Part shown: in pieces, positions 1-10,795 of the stretch
How positions within the stretch are numbered: position 1 is the first letter of the stretch
Layout: each line of letters begins with the position of its first letter
Source: Inonotus obliquus
Taxonomy: Eukaryota; Basidiomycota; Agaricomycetes; Hymenochaetales; Hymenochaetaceae
Assembly (NCBI GenBank): GCA_032164295.1
Contig: JAJHTX010000010.1
Coordinates: 434,001-498,000 of the forward strand
Length of the DNA: 64,000 bases
Direction of reading: 5' to 3'
Program-made: the position numbers and the translations under genes
Notes under the pieces: generated by a model
The model's input: only the letters and a program-made list of their open reading frames with translations
What the model was told of the DNA's origin: nothing
Databases searched by the model: none

Positions 1-433
1 TACCGTGAAATCCAAACGAATTGGGTATCTAATTCTCAAGGACAATGAAAAGCATATCCTGCGTAGCTTCGGATTGCTCACAAAACCACAGGTGGAAGGC
101 TCGCGGAATATTCAGAAATGTTTTCAAACTCTACAATTGAACTTCATCTTCCACCTTCGACTCGATTATTCCACTGCCACATGAGTAACACTCGCGGTAC
201 TGCATGTCCGTCCTACATAATGATACACGCGTTCTTCGATTTTGTCCATAGATGCCCATATCGGCGAAGGTATCGTATGCTGGCCTACGAATCGGCAGCT
301 CAAGATGGTTTGTAGTTTTGACAGTATCTCTCATGATTGCTAACCGTTCGGAGACACCGTGGCACTGCTGATCCTATTCGTGACTTATGTTAGCTAACTC
401 ATCGGCCAATATATTATGCAAGTCGCTCATTAC
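1..433. other. no gene recognised
   Basis: Only short overlapping frames without recognisable motifs are present. The stretch lies downstream of the minus-strand kinase gene and probably includes its 3' untranslated region. I see no repeat or RNA gene in it. Confidence 0.4.
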
Positions 434-1761
434 TTACTTTTCCTTCTCAAGATGAGGATGCACCGAAGTCCTTAGAAGTGAGACGATCTCATTAGCCGAA
501 GGTCGTTCTGTTGGCTCCGACGACCAACATTCTTTACATATGTCCCATAACTTATGATATGATTCCGGCCAGCTCCGTGATATTCTGGGCTTTCGCGGAA
601 GATCACCGCAGATTATAGAAGTGATGACTTGAGGATCAGAGACAAGGCGGTGATATGGACGTCTCTTTGCGAGGAGCTCCTTCAAATATAGGACGAAGCT
701 AAGCAATTTCCACAATTGACTTATTAAGCAGCTCACCCACATAGACAGTCACCCCGAAAGCCCAGATGTCTGATTTCTTCGAGTGAACTGCATGGTCTCC
801 GGGAGGAAGTAACAGCTCTGGGAATATCCATCGCGCCGACCCTCGGACTGTACTACTCTGTGGTTGAACACCGTGTCCCACAATAGTTTGAGATGCAGCA
901 ATCAGGCGAGAAATACCAGAATCGCAGATAAGAGGGTCTCCAGTTTGGGAGTTCAACATATTATCCTATGAGAAGTTTTCGAGGAATTAGCACATCAGTT
1001 CTTCGGGCACAATCAAGATGCTATCTCCTTACTGATTTGATATCGGAATGTATAATCTTTGTGTCGTGAAGATAAGAAACACTCTCGGCAAGTCCAAGGA
1101 CCTGGAATTAGTAACGTTTTCTTAGACGTGAGCAAGTCGCAATCGGTTAAGCTTGAAGAAGCATGCGTACGATGGGTATGATGTCACAGTCGGGATGTGT
1201 CTGCACATATTTGAACACGGTACCATTATCCATGAATTCGGATATTAGAGCCGGAAGTCCATGCTGCTCGCTTGAATAACCTAATAAAGGTAAAATACTC
1301 GGATCATTGAGCTTGGACCAAAGGCGGACTTCTCTCTCAATGAGCTACGTGAGGAGCAACCTAATCAGCATTTCTGCATTGCGAGTAATTTAGAAGCGTG
1401 GCTAGAGATGCGTTACCCACCTTCACAACTTCAGGGTTATCATATAAATAAAGCCGGATGCATTTCACAGCGACTGAGACCTTCCACGACTCGGAACTAT
1501 ACAATCCCCAATTTTAATGTCACCATAACCTCCGCCTGCGAGGTAAGGAGCATCGGCCCGATGACTGACCCGTCCCGTGAGGTCGAAATCCTCCGGACCA
1601 GCAAGCGTCCTGCGAAGGATTTCTATGCCACCCTCCTTTCTCCCGTTCTCGAGTCCACCAAGCCAGACTTTCTCGGCTCCATGATTGGTGGTAGCTTCGG
1701 TAGGTAGGAGTGCAGGGACAGCTGGCAAAGGGCGTTCAACGGCAAGATAACGATTGGACAT
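434..1761 (-). CDS. TKL-like protein kinase, possibly a pseudogene
   Basis: Spliced minus-strand reading gives most kinase subdomains in order. These are an N-terminal leader, a glycine loop (AGGGYGD), the VAVK lysine, an alphaC-type helix (EREVRLWSKL), the catalytic loop HSDIKSDN, a DSG magnesium motif in place of DFG, a PE of the APE motif, the SDIWAFG helix and the C-lobe (KRRPYHRL...ERPSANEI). GT-AG introns are clear between VAVK and EREV, at PIV/LGL (70 nt), after SDIKS and after VTVY. HSD in place of HRD is familiar from expanded agaricomycete TKL kinases. The glycine loop and VAVK are in different frames, with one base missing or two extra near 1517-1525, and I find no intron of normal size to bridge them. 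That suggests a recent frameshift or a sequence error. Substrate unknown; start at 1761 chosen as the first Met of the leader. Confidence 0.7.
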
Positions 1762-1986
1762 GGTCCCATGAACGACGTGTCAAACTCGCGGAGAGTGGGA
1801 TGTGTTACTGTCTACGCAACATTGACGGTGATATCCCGACGCCTTGAAGGAGACAGACTGATGTCTGGTTGTGCATGCTACCACAATGAGCTCAATCCAG
1901 CAATGAAAGTGATTGATCAGCAGTGAACATGATTTTACTGGTATGCTGATCGGGAGATGCTTCACCGAGCCCTAACGATTTCAAAC

Positions 1987-2644
1987 TAGGGCTCCGCAGC
2001 GTATCGGATATCCCGGATCCGATACGCCGGATCCGCTATCCGCCCGGACGCGGATAGGATCTTGAAGAGCAAATATCCGGGCGGATATATACGCGCGGAA
2101 CCGGATATGACATTGGAAATCCGCCGTATCCGCGCTTATACGACATCCACCCTGGGGGGGCTCAAGGATGACGAATTAATGATGAAATACGTGGAATTTG
2201 ATCAGTCGAATGTCCCTCCAAAGAGCCAAAACCTTTCGTAAGCCAGGGTTTGCGTTCCTTTCACTAGGTTTCCGTACCATACCAAGTAATTGAACCCTAG
2301 AAAATGATTAGTCAGATGCTATTGCCAAGAATCAGGTTGGGTGACGGCGGGATTACACATTTGGACCTTCACCAATCACCATGTTGACCATTCGTTGACG
2401 TTGTGTTGTCCCAAAAGCACCGATGGCACTTCGTTATATGCACGTTGGAAGGTCCTGGGACATTGTTTTGCTCTGTAAGTATACTATCAACCTTGGTCGC
2501 GGATATGCCGGATACGCCTTATAAGATACGCGCGGAAGCGGATCTGATAGCAGCCATGAGATATCCGGGCGGATAAATCCGCCCGGATGCGGATACGACG
2601 GAAAATATCCGCGCGTATCGGATAAGATACGCTGCGGAGCCCTA
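1987..2644. mobile_element. non-autonomous hAT-type element (MITE-like), 658 bp
   Basis: The ends are inverted repeats: 1987-2005 reads TAGGGCTCCGCAGCGTATC and 2626-2644 is its exact reverse complement. Both sides are flanked by the 8-bp direct repeat TTTCAAAC (1979-1986 and 2645-2652). An 8-bp target duplication and a TAGGG terminus are hallmarks of hAT transposons. About 130-150 bp inside each end is packed with CGGATA/TATCCG words in both orientations, as expected for subterminal transposase-binding repeats. The middle (about 2150-2490) has no coding capacity, so the element must have been moved by a transposase encoded elsewhere. The exact duplication and ends argue for a fairly recent insertion. 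Confidence 0.9.
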
Positions 2645-2652
2645 TTTCAAAC

Positions 2653-3173
2653 AGAAAGTGCAGCTGATTGTTGCCAGAAAAGGTATTTGTAATTCCGCGA
2701 GCCACACGTAATCAGGTCGGACTTTCGATTCAGCTTGGGTCATGCTTTCTAGTTTAACGGACCAAAAGGCTGCTTCGGCCATCGGCGTTCTAATTATCAG
2801 CGACCGCGTGTCACACCGGGCCTTGCCACCAGTGCTCGCAGAAGGCTCATCGCCATGGAACACACGCTTTACACGAAGCAACCGCACTACTGCTGTGAAG
2901 CTCAAGTCATGAAACGCATCACCGGTCCCGAATTCAATAGTATTTCGTCAAAATCTAAGTAAACCAGTAAACTAAAACGTGTCGTGGTGGACGCTTAGGC
3001 CGATGGCCTGTTGAAAGGCTATACAAGTCCTTAACCACAGGCCACGGAGGCTTAGACCACTGAAAGACGCTTAAGAGGCGAAGGAGACGACCACAGATTC
3101 CCCCAACCTACATATCCAGTCCACTTGACACAAAGACATATTCTTCCCCAACAACACTAAATAGTTCTCCATT
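2653..3173. other. no gene recognised
   Basis: Short frames only, with no motif. The last 100 bp, which are CA-rich (cacttgacacaaagacat...ccccaacaacac), are probably the promoter and leader of the plus-strand gene starting at 3174. Confidence 0.35.
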
Positions 3174-4232
3174 ATGGTCACTGGCTTCCAATTCCTAGCA
3201 CTCGCATGCTCCGGCGAATATTCATGGCAGACGCACAGATTGAGTACCTTTGCCGACGTTAAGGACGTCGGCGGACCTCAGTCTATCCCAGTATCTGCGA
3301 ACGCGCCTCGTCCAGCACGTCAGCAAGGTACCAACCTGTTGCATCCTCGCCCAATCCACCCCATCGAGCTGACGGATATCCTAACAAAGGCTGAAGAGGT
3401 ATGCTTCGCGATGTTCGTAACATGGCTTGAGTTATTCATGCAAGCACTGTAGACGACTTACTCGATCGACTGGATCCCAAATGATGACTTGGCATCCAGC
3501 CAAATCCAGCTAATACCCCACTCCACCAGACACAACCGAGAAACATTTGACACTCCTTTGGATGAGCAAAGCAGACTTCCAAAAGACCGACGCATCATCC
3601 AACGACCAAACAACTTTACCCCAGGACAGAAGCTTCCCCGATTCGCACCCAGCTCACTGGCGTTGACTAGCCTCCATGAGCCTTCGATTTGGGCACGTCG
3701 TCCAGATGAGCACTGGCCTTCAACGTTCAGCATCAGCACGGCTCCGTTCTCTAGGACTCAAAACTATATGTCAGATCACACATCTAGAGGAGTTATTGAT
3801 CCCCGTCCAATTCCGACGATCCCAACTGAGTGTTCGGGCGACGTCACGGTAGAGAAGGAGCAGGGACCGGACAATTATCGGATTATCGATGACGATGACT
3901 TAAAGCACATCTCGAGTTTCTTTGATCCAGAAGAAGACGATGAAAGACTCAGGCTCATCCAAGTGCTGGAAGATGATGAGGACGACGACTACGTTACCGC
4001 TTCTGAGTACTCCGATTACGAGTCTGACGCACATTCCGATGACGAAGCGCATTCTCTATCTGGGTCATCAGGTACGAGTCTGGCACTAGCCTTGTCGCCA
4101 TTCCCGCTCCCTGGAATGTTGAAGGCCAGGCCGACATGGCCACTACAGCTCCGATGGACAGAGGGAACGTCTGGGGTCGAGGTATTGTTTATGATAGCCG
4201 CTGAGAGGGCACTGAAGCGAGGCCGTATTTAA
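3174..4232 (+). CDS. hypothetical acidic, intrinsically disordered protein
   Basis: Two exons, 3174-3398 and 3453-4232, join in frame across a 54-nt GT-AG intron and give 334 residues. The upstream frame would otherwise stop at the intron, while the joined reading stays open. The protein starts with a short hydrophobic stretch (MVTGFQFLALACSG). It continues with a Pro/Arg-rich region and then a strongly acidic centre (FDPEEDDERLRLI, EDDEDDDYVTASEYSDYESD), followed by a Ser-rich stretch and a short basic tail. No catalytic motif is recognised. A further small intron near the 3' end is possible. Function unknown. Confidence 0.55.
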
Positions 4233-4966
4233 GAGTTGGGTTTGGCTATCATGGATAGTTTGATCTTGTGTAAGTAAGCAACCAGCCAGAGCTCAAATCG
4301 GTAATCACTTACCCTATTGCACTCTTCCAGCCCCCTATCATCAGATGATGGTGCCACGTAGCCTCGTCCACTCTAACGACTATGTCCTATCGATAGAAAG
4401 GTCGACGCGTCGAGTAGCGGAAACGACCCGTATTGCTCTGACTCCCGCGATGCCCTCGTACTTGTGTCTGAAGGACGAAGTATATCATGTTATTGTACTT
4501 GGTATATCATCGATAATAGCATATTTCAGCTTGATGTATGCGCTGTATATATAGTCTTGGTTAGACCACGCATTGTCACGACCCAGATGATTGAAGCTAC
4601 CTTGGTAAAGTACTTCAATTTGGGCTGGACACTGTCAAGCAAATGCATCAATAGCGTAGCGTATCACGTCGGGCGGAAGTATGTGACTCCGTCATTGAAG
4701 ACGGCTCGGTCGGTTGCAGTCGATTGAGAAGGTTGGGGTAAGAAGTCAAGCTTGAAGCAGGCAGCAGGAGAAGAGGAGAGGAGATTTGAAAATACTCCCA
4801 GGGTCACCTGTCAGATGATTATGTAACCTTTGACGAGTGCATTCATATTCAGTTGTAATTGTAACATCTACTTTCAGTCTCATGCCGCTGCGTTGCGTTC
4901 GGGCTGATCTTATGCTGATCGCAACAGCCTGAGACGAAATACTTGTTTCTTCTTTACTATAACCGT
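4233..4966. other. no gene recognised, ends at LTR element insertion site
   Basis: Short plus-strand frames at 4345-4727 show no recognisable domain. The stretch ends with ACCGT (4962-4966), the left copy of the target duplication of the following LTR element. Confidence 0.35.
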
Positions 4967-6311
4967 TGAAGAGAACTACGTGCAGCTGAGCTCGGTATCA
5001 ACCCCGGTATCCCATTCTACGCTTACCCCATGCTACGGTACAGTCCCATCTACACCTTCCAGTATTCACCAGCACACCTAGAGAAACTGTCGGTCACATT
5101 TCTCAAGATACCGAACGCCGAGAGTACCGATACCGAGCGCCAAGAAACCCGGTACCGAGAATACCGAGAGTACCGAGTGCCGAGAAACCCGGTACCGAGA
5201 CAAATTGACAATTCAACATGCTCTCATGACATGGATCGGACGTCTTCCTCTCTGGTATTCATTCCTGATGGTTGGAGTATGCATGCCGGTTCTTTGGGGA
5301 AGCTCAGGGTCAGTATCTATTAAGGTTTTCAGGTCCGGTACCACCAGGAACGCGTCGGTATCGTTTGGCAGGGGTTCAAATCTCTTGTCCTGAGGACTTT
5401 TCATCCAGGGGTACTATATGCTACGTTTTCATTGGTTTCTTGTCCTCCCTAACCCTTTCTTGTTGTCCCCCTGATGGCTCTACTGTAATCAGTCTTCTTA
5501 TGACATTTTTCTTTGTTTTGATCTTCCTTTTTACTTTCTCCTTTTGGACTTATGAGCTAACTACGGTACAGTTGTATAAATATCTCCTCCTGTACGTAGT
5601 AGCTCTCCAGGTAATCTTAGGAGCTAGCCTCTAGCGTGAGGGCTCAGGTTTCCTCACCCCCTTCTCAGTCTCATCTCAGCTTCGTCTCAAGTTCTGTCCC
5701 AGTTTCGTCTCAAGTGAACCTCAGGAGTTAGCCTCCCGTGCGAGGGCTCAGGTTTGCTTCCCAGTCCAGTCGACACCTTCATCTACCAGTCTCCCTCATT
5801 CTGTTTCTCGCTATACCACCCCGTGCTAGCTGTTTCCTTGCAGTACCGACCTGTACCGACGTTTTTCCCACGGTACCGACGTTTTGTTATTCTTCGTATT
5901 TTGCACATCCACCTTTCGTTTCTGTACTGAGCTTTTGTTTTACAACGTTTCTGCACATACCGAACCCGTTCGTTCAAGTACCGACCTGTACCGACATTTT
6001 TCCCACGGTACCGACCCCTTTCTTCCTGTACCGACCTGTACCGAGGTTTTTCCCACGGTATTAGACTCTTGTTTTGCTACGTTCTCTCCCATACCGACCT
6101 GTACCGAAGTTTTTCCCACATTCTAACCTGTCCTTTTCATACCAGAATCACATACCCTTCACTTCCGGCCCATCCATTAACTCCCCCTTTTCATAGACAA
6201 CAAGTACCGTGACCGTACTGGTTAAGTACCGGCACGTATTAGCCCTCCCCCACTTAAAACCATACACCCCTCGTCTCGGTATTTCGGTACCGGATGCGAT
6301 CTCGCACAATT
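4967..6311 (+). repeat. 5' LTR of gag-only element
   Basis: Direct copy of 9451-10795, starting TGAAGAGAAC. It contains many CGGTACCG-type words and four spaced copies of a roughly 36-bp module (TACCGACCTGTACCGA followed by a T-run and CCCAC) near 5847, 5979, 6017 and 6092. Short frames inside it occur identically in the other LTR and are not genes. Confidence 0.88.
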
Positions 6312-6314
6312 ATC

Positions 6315-6332
6315 TGGAGCCCACGGCGAGGG
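6315..6332 (+). promoter_or_regulatory. primer-binding site of gag-only element
   Basis: TGGAGCCCACGGCGAGGG begins three bases after the 5' LTR. Its complement ends in CCA, as expected for the 3' end of a tRNA that primes minus-strand DNA synthesis. The tRNA species was not identified. Confidence 0.75.
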
Positions 6333-6583
6333 AGGGTTTTCAAGGTGTCTTGTTGTCTAATTGATTATTCTGACTACTCCTCTTTCATTCCCTTTCAATA
6401 CCGACAGTTTGCTTTGTCCAGTTTCGTCTCAGTAAAAGTCTCGGCAGACCGGTACCTCGGTACCGGAGAGTAGCTTCCACCTTTATCATCATTTCGCAGT
6501 CCCCCAGCCATTAGTTCATTCCCCCTTTCAGTTAATTTTATTACCACTACAGTCCCATCAAGAAGTAATTCGATTCTAGCAAG

Positions 6584-9076
6584 ATGGTCGCACGTCCTCC
6601 CAGACGCGGAACCGAAGACACTCCTTCGTTCGATGGTACCGAACCACGAGAACTGCCCCGGTACCTTGAAGACATAGAGTACCTAGCTGCTGAATACAAC
6701 CTAGACCCAGCCCAGACGATTTGGTATGCTGGATACTATGCATCTCGCACCGTAGCCGAGCTTTGGAAGACCTCACCAGATGCGTCAGATACCGCTACCG
6801 ATTGGTCGAAGGCCAAAGCAGCTATCAAGTCGTTTTACCCAATTTTGTCTGAAGGAGCTCGGTATACTCGAGAAGATGTTGCTCAGCTTGTAGAGTTCTG
6901 GAGATGCGAAGGGATCAAGACACGACTCGATCTGGCCCAGTACCGGAACAAATTTTTCGTGCATTGGATCTATCTGAAGAGTCTCGGTACCCTCTCGGTA
7001 GAGGAAGCAGCCCGGTACTACTTCTCAGTATTCACCGGTAGCCTTCGGGATCGCATCTGTTTACGTCTCGAGACAAAAGAAGCCGATCCCCAGCCTGGAA
7101 CGACGTATACAGTGGAGCAGATCCATAAGCACGCCGATTATGTCCTCGGTACCGACTTTTTCGATGAATCACCTTGTACCGGATTACGTAATGCTGAGTC
7201 GCAGCCAGTCAAGGAGGAGCCAGACCTTGGTACACTCTGGAAGACGTTGCAGGTCCTTCAGTTACAGGTAGAGGAACTGGAACAGGAGCAGCAGTTGTTA
7301 CCGGAACCATTGGAGTTGCCTTCGGTAAACGTAGTCGTGGACCGTTCGCCCCCGGTATCAGTCTCGGTACCGATCCAGCAACGCCGAGAGTCCCCAGTTG
7401 CAAGGCAGAGAATTGCAGAGGAGGTAGGAGATGATCAGGAGGTCGTTAGGTTGGAGATTCTGCTTGAGGAGGCTCGAAGGAAGGCAGAGGAAGCACGCAG
7501 GAGGAAGTACCGGAGTGCAGAGAGACTGTCAGTACCGGAGTACCGGAGCGCCAAGAGATTGCAAGTACCGGAGTACCGGAGTGCCGAGAGATCATCAGTA
7601 CCACAGTACTACTACATGGAGGACACGTCTCCCAGCAGAGTCTTAGCAATGTCAGACCCACTCCCGAAACCCAAAGAAGATGCATACGAGCCCTCGGTAG
7701 CTGACTGGAAGTCTCCTGTACCGACCCCGGTAGATCAGTCTCTTGAATCTGGGCTTACGGTATCTCAATGCGAGTTATTGGCATTGTCGCAGGAGCTTAG
7801 AAGGCAGATGAGCGAGTTAGTTTCAGTTGAGTGTGGAGGTCCTGGGAGCGTATATGCAGTTGGTACCGAGGCAGCAGGAGAGCCGTCAGAGAAGGAAGAA
7901 GATCTCCTGGTACTCAGCTCCAGGTCGTTAGTTGAAGAAGGACCAGCAGATTCGGTTGCAGGAGGAGACGTATTAGGTCAGGAAGTAATGCAGTGTCTAG
8001 AAGGCATACGTCTGGTGGACGAGCATCGAGTATCGATCGGAATTGAGGTGCACAGCCACGTACCGGACCCTGGTATCAGTCAGGATATGGATCCAGCTGA
8101 CGACTCGTTAGTGTCATCGGTGGCTCCGGTACCAGTCATTCCAGTGCCAGATGAAATTGTCAAGTCCCTGGTATCAATCGTTCCAGTGCAGGATGCAATC
8201 GTCGAGGCCCCGGTACATGCTCTAGATTTTTCGGTACCTGTTCTCCCAGTCGTTGGCATTGTTAGGAAGGCCCCCGCTTCAATCTTCTGTCTAGTTGGCA
8301 CTCATCCTCAGGTTTTGGATCCAGTGTACGAATTTCGGAAGGCATTTACTGGTTGCTCCCCCACACGCGTCTTGTCACCCGGGATTCCCCAGCCTCTCGG
8401 TACCGAGCACAGCCACATCGAGTCGGTAGACGCCAGCCATTCGGACTATGGTACTAGGAAGAATTCATCCCTGGAGTCTCAGGTCAGCCGTACGACATCT
8501 ACTGGAACTAGTAGAGCTTCTATTGGTATTGGAGAAGTTGCACGTCTTGGCTTATTCGATCGATTTCCGGTACCGGTACCGGTACTTTTCTCTCGGCATC
8601 GGTACCGACCCCCTGGTATTGGCTCGGTAGTTCGTTCAGTGGTGGCAGCAGCTCTTGGAACTCATTCTACGACCCATCGAAGCATTTCCGGTACTTTAGT
8701 AAGGGCTCTCGAGTTGGGAAACGTGGTGACCGTAAAGTCTACAAGCACCAAGGAGTCGTCGGTATTTGGTACACGTGACAGACTATGGTTCAAGGACGAC
8801 TATGGCTTGCTCATTTTAAGACAACTCAGCCAGACGTTCCCTGCCAACCCAGGCAAGCAACTAGCGACGGCTCGCAGCAGCTACCGGTACCAGAGTACTG
8901 CACAAGACTCTCTCCTGTTCTCAGTACCGCCTCGGTACCGCTTACATAAGCTCGGTACCGGACGGGGCTATTGTATCAATGGTGGAACATACCTCGGTAT
9001 GGCTGTGGACTGGTTGCTACCCCTTTCCCAGCTATTCTTTCTTCTATTCCACCCTCTCCTTTCTGATTATGGATAA
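6584..9076 (+). CDS. Gag-like protein of non-autonomous LTR element
   Basis: Uninterrupted 830-residue ORF filling most of the interior of the LTR element. Residues about 15-210 match the retrotransposon Gag layout: P-F-DG start, ELPRYLEDIEYLAAEYNLD, a W...K...FYP segment, RYTREDVAQL, DLAQYRNKF, LSVEEAARYY, SLRDRICLRL and a TVEQIHKHA tail. The inner gypsy element's Gag at 61787 has the same order of blocks. The rest is low-complexity: a Glu/Gln-rich coiled stretch, a tandem repeat of VPEYRSAERL-like units (7507-7605), then Pro/Val- and Ser-rich sequence. No CCHC knuckle, protease or polymerase motif is present. It probably packages RNA into particles with a helper's enzymes. Start chosen at the first Met before the conserved block. 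Confidence 0.82.
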   Translation: MVARPPRRGTEDTPSFDGTEPRELPRYLEDIEYLAAEYNLDPAQTIWYAGYYASRTVAELWKTSPDASDTATDWSKAKAAIKSFYPILSEGARYTREDVAQLVEFWRCEGIKTRLDLAQYRNKFFVHWIYLKSLGTLSVEEAARYYFSVFTGSLRDRICLRLETKEADPQPGTTYTVEQIHKHADYVLGTDFFDESPCTGLRNAESQPVKEEPDLGTLWKTLQVLQLQVEELEQEQQLLPEPLELPSVNVVVDRSPPVSVSVPIQQRRESPVARQRIAEEVGDDQEVVRLEILLEEARRKAEEARRRKYRSAERLSVPEYRSAKRLQVPEYRSAERSSVPQYYYMEDTSPSRVLAMSDPLPKPKEDAYEPSVADWKSPVPTPVDQSLESGLTVSQCELLALSQELRRQMSELVSVECGGPGSVYAVGTEAAGEPSEKEEDLLVLSSRSLVEEGPADSVAGGDVLGQEVMQCLEGIRLVDEHRVSIGIEVHSHVPDPGISQDMDPADDSLVSSVAPVPVIPVPDEIVKSLVSIVPVQDAIVEAPVHALDFSVPVLPVVGIVRKAPASIFCLVGTHPQVLDPVYEFRKAFTGCSPTRVLSPGIPQPLGTEHSHIESVDASHSDYGTRKNSSLESQVSRTTSTGTSRASIGIGEVARLGLFDRFPVPVPVLFSRHRYRPPGIGSVVRSVVAAALGTHSTTHRSISGTLVRALELGNVVTVKSTSTKESSVFGTRDRLWFKDDYGLLILRQLSQTFPANPGKQLATARSSYRYQSTAQDSLLFSVPPRYRLHKLGTGRGYCINGGTYLGMAVDWLLPLSQLFFLLFHPLLSDYG

Positions 9077-9450
9077 TTTTGAACTTCTACTTCTGAAATC
9101 CGTTTGCACGGTCGGTATTTGATTGTTTTACCTTCCGTACCTATACCCTCATCCCATTCTCAAATTATCTTATACATTCTTCCACTGTCTCACTTATTCA
9201 CGTTCTTCTATCCTTTGTTCGAATTTCGGTATTGGTTCCTATTCGATGACACTGCAGTTGCATTCCACTACCACTCCCGGTACCGAAGCTTACTAATCAC
9301 TGGTACCGGAGATGCCGAGTCGACTCGATGATGGATTGGGTTGGAGAAAGGACTCTTTGGCTTACCTCTCCTTGTGCCGCCTCACGTTACCGATGCACCT
9401 TGGCTATGGAGGATGACTGAGGACAGTCACTATTTAAAGTGCCCGGGAGA
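9077..9450 (+). other. 3' untranslated segment and polypurine tract of gag-only element
   Basis: Non-coding stretch between the Gag stop and the 3' LTR. It ends in a purine-rich run (agtgcccgggaga, about 9438-9450) directly before the TG of the LTR, the expected place for the plus-strand primer. Confidence 0.6.
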
Positions 9451-10795
9451 TGAAGAGAACTACGTGCAGCTGAGCTCGGTATCAACCCCGGTATCCCATT
9501 CTACGCTTACCCCATGCTATGGTACAGTCCCATCTACACCTTCCAGTATTCACCAGCACACCTAGAGAAACTGTCGGTCACATTTCTCAAGATACCGAAC
9601 GCCGAGAGTACCGATACCGAGCGCCAAGAAACCCGGTACCGAGAATACCGAGAGTACCGAGTGCCGAGAAACCCGGTACCGAGACAAATTGACAATTCAA
9701 CATGCTCTCATGACATGGATCGGACGTCTTCCTCTCTGGTATTCATTCCTGATGGTTGGAGTATGCATGCCGGTTCTTTGGGGAAGCTCAGGGTCAGTAT
9801 CTATTAAGGTTTTCAGGTCCGGTACCACCAGGAACGCGTCGGTATCGTTTGGCAGGGGTTCAAATCTCTTGTCCTGAGGACTTTTCATCCAGGGGTACTA
9901 TATGCTACGTTTTCATTGGTTTCTTGTCCTCCCTAACCCTTTCTTGTTGTCCCCCTGATGGCTCTACTGTAATCAGTCTTCTTATGACATTTTTCTTTGT
10001 TTTGATCTTCCTTTTTACTTTCTCCTTTTGGACTTATGAGCTAACTACGGTACAGTTGTATAAATATCTCCTCCTGTACGTAGTAGCTCTCCAGGTAATC
10101 TTAGGAGCTAGCCTCTAGCGTGAGGGCTCAGGTTTCCTCACCCCCTTCTCAGTCTCATCTCAGCTTCGTCTCAAGTTCTGTCCCAGTTTCGTCTCAAGTG
10201 AACCTCAGGAGTTAGCCTCCCGTGCGAGGGCTCAGGTTTGCTTCCCAGTCCAGTCGACACCTTCATCTACCAGTCTCCCTCATTCTGTTTCTCGCTATAC
10301 CACCCCGTGCTAGCTGTTTCCTTGCAGTACCGACCTGTACCGACGTTTTTCCCACGGTACCGACGTTTTGTTATTCTTCGTATTTTGCACATCCACCTTT
10401 CGTTTCTGTACTGAGCTTTTGTTTTACAACGTTTCTGCACATACCGAACCCGTTCGTTCAAGTACCGACCTGTACCGACATTTTTCCCACGGTACCGACC
10501 CCTTTCTTCCTGTACCGACCTGTACCGAGGTTTTTCCCACGGTATTAGACTCTTGTTTTGCTACGTTCTCTCCCATACCGACCTGTACCGAAGTTTTTCC
10601 CACATTCTAACCTGTCCTTTTCATACCAGAATCACATACCCTTCACTTCCGGCCCATCCATTAACTCCCCCTTTTCATAGACAACAAGTACCGTGACCGT
10701 ACTGGTTAAGTACCGGCACGTATTAGCCCTCCCCCACTTAAAACCATACACCCCTCGTCTCGGTATTTCGGTACCGGACGCGATCTCGCACATTT
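9451..10795 (+). repeat. 3' LTR of gag-only element
   Basis: Near-identical copy of 4967-6311; differences noticed at 5036/9520, 6295/10779 and 6309/10793. It is followed at once by ACCGT, the right copy of the target duplication. Confidence 0.88.

Larger units (their letters stand above)
4967..10795 (+). mobile_element. gag-only LTR retrotransposon (TR-GAG type), full length
   Basis: Two direct repeats of about 1345 bp (offset 4484) flank a 3.1-kb interior. The interior has a primer-binding site right after the 5' LTR, a single Gag-like ORF (6584-9076) and a purine-rich tract before the 3' LTR. The 5-bp duplication ACCGT occurs at 4962-4966 and 10796-10800. No protease, reverse transcriptase or integrase is encoded, so movement must depend on enzymes from another element. 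I noticed only three differences between the LTRs, which implies a young insertion. The LTRs start with TG. Placing the 3' end by the target duplication makes them end ATT/TTT, whereas the last CA is three bases earlier. The whole element is loaded with the pentamer CGGTA/TACCG. Confidence 0.88.

Noticed and set aside
5358..5370. GGTTCAAATC resembling a tRNA B box inside the LTR
   Set aside because: No matching A box, arms or acceptor stem around it; it also occurs at the same place in the other LTR as part of the repeat.
7209..8301. Minus-strand frames opposite the gag-only ORF
   Set aside because: Shadow frames caused by the CGGTACCG-rich sequence; no independent features.
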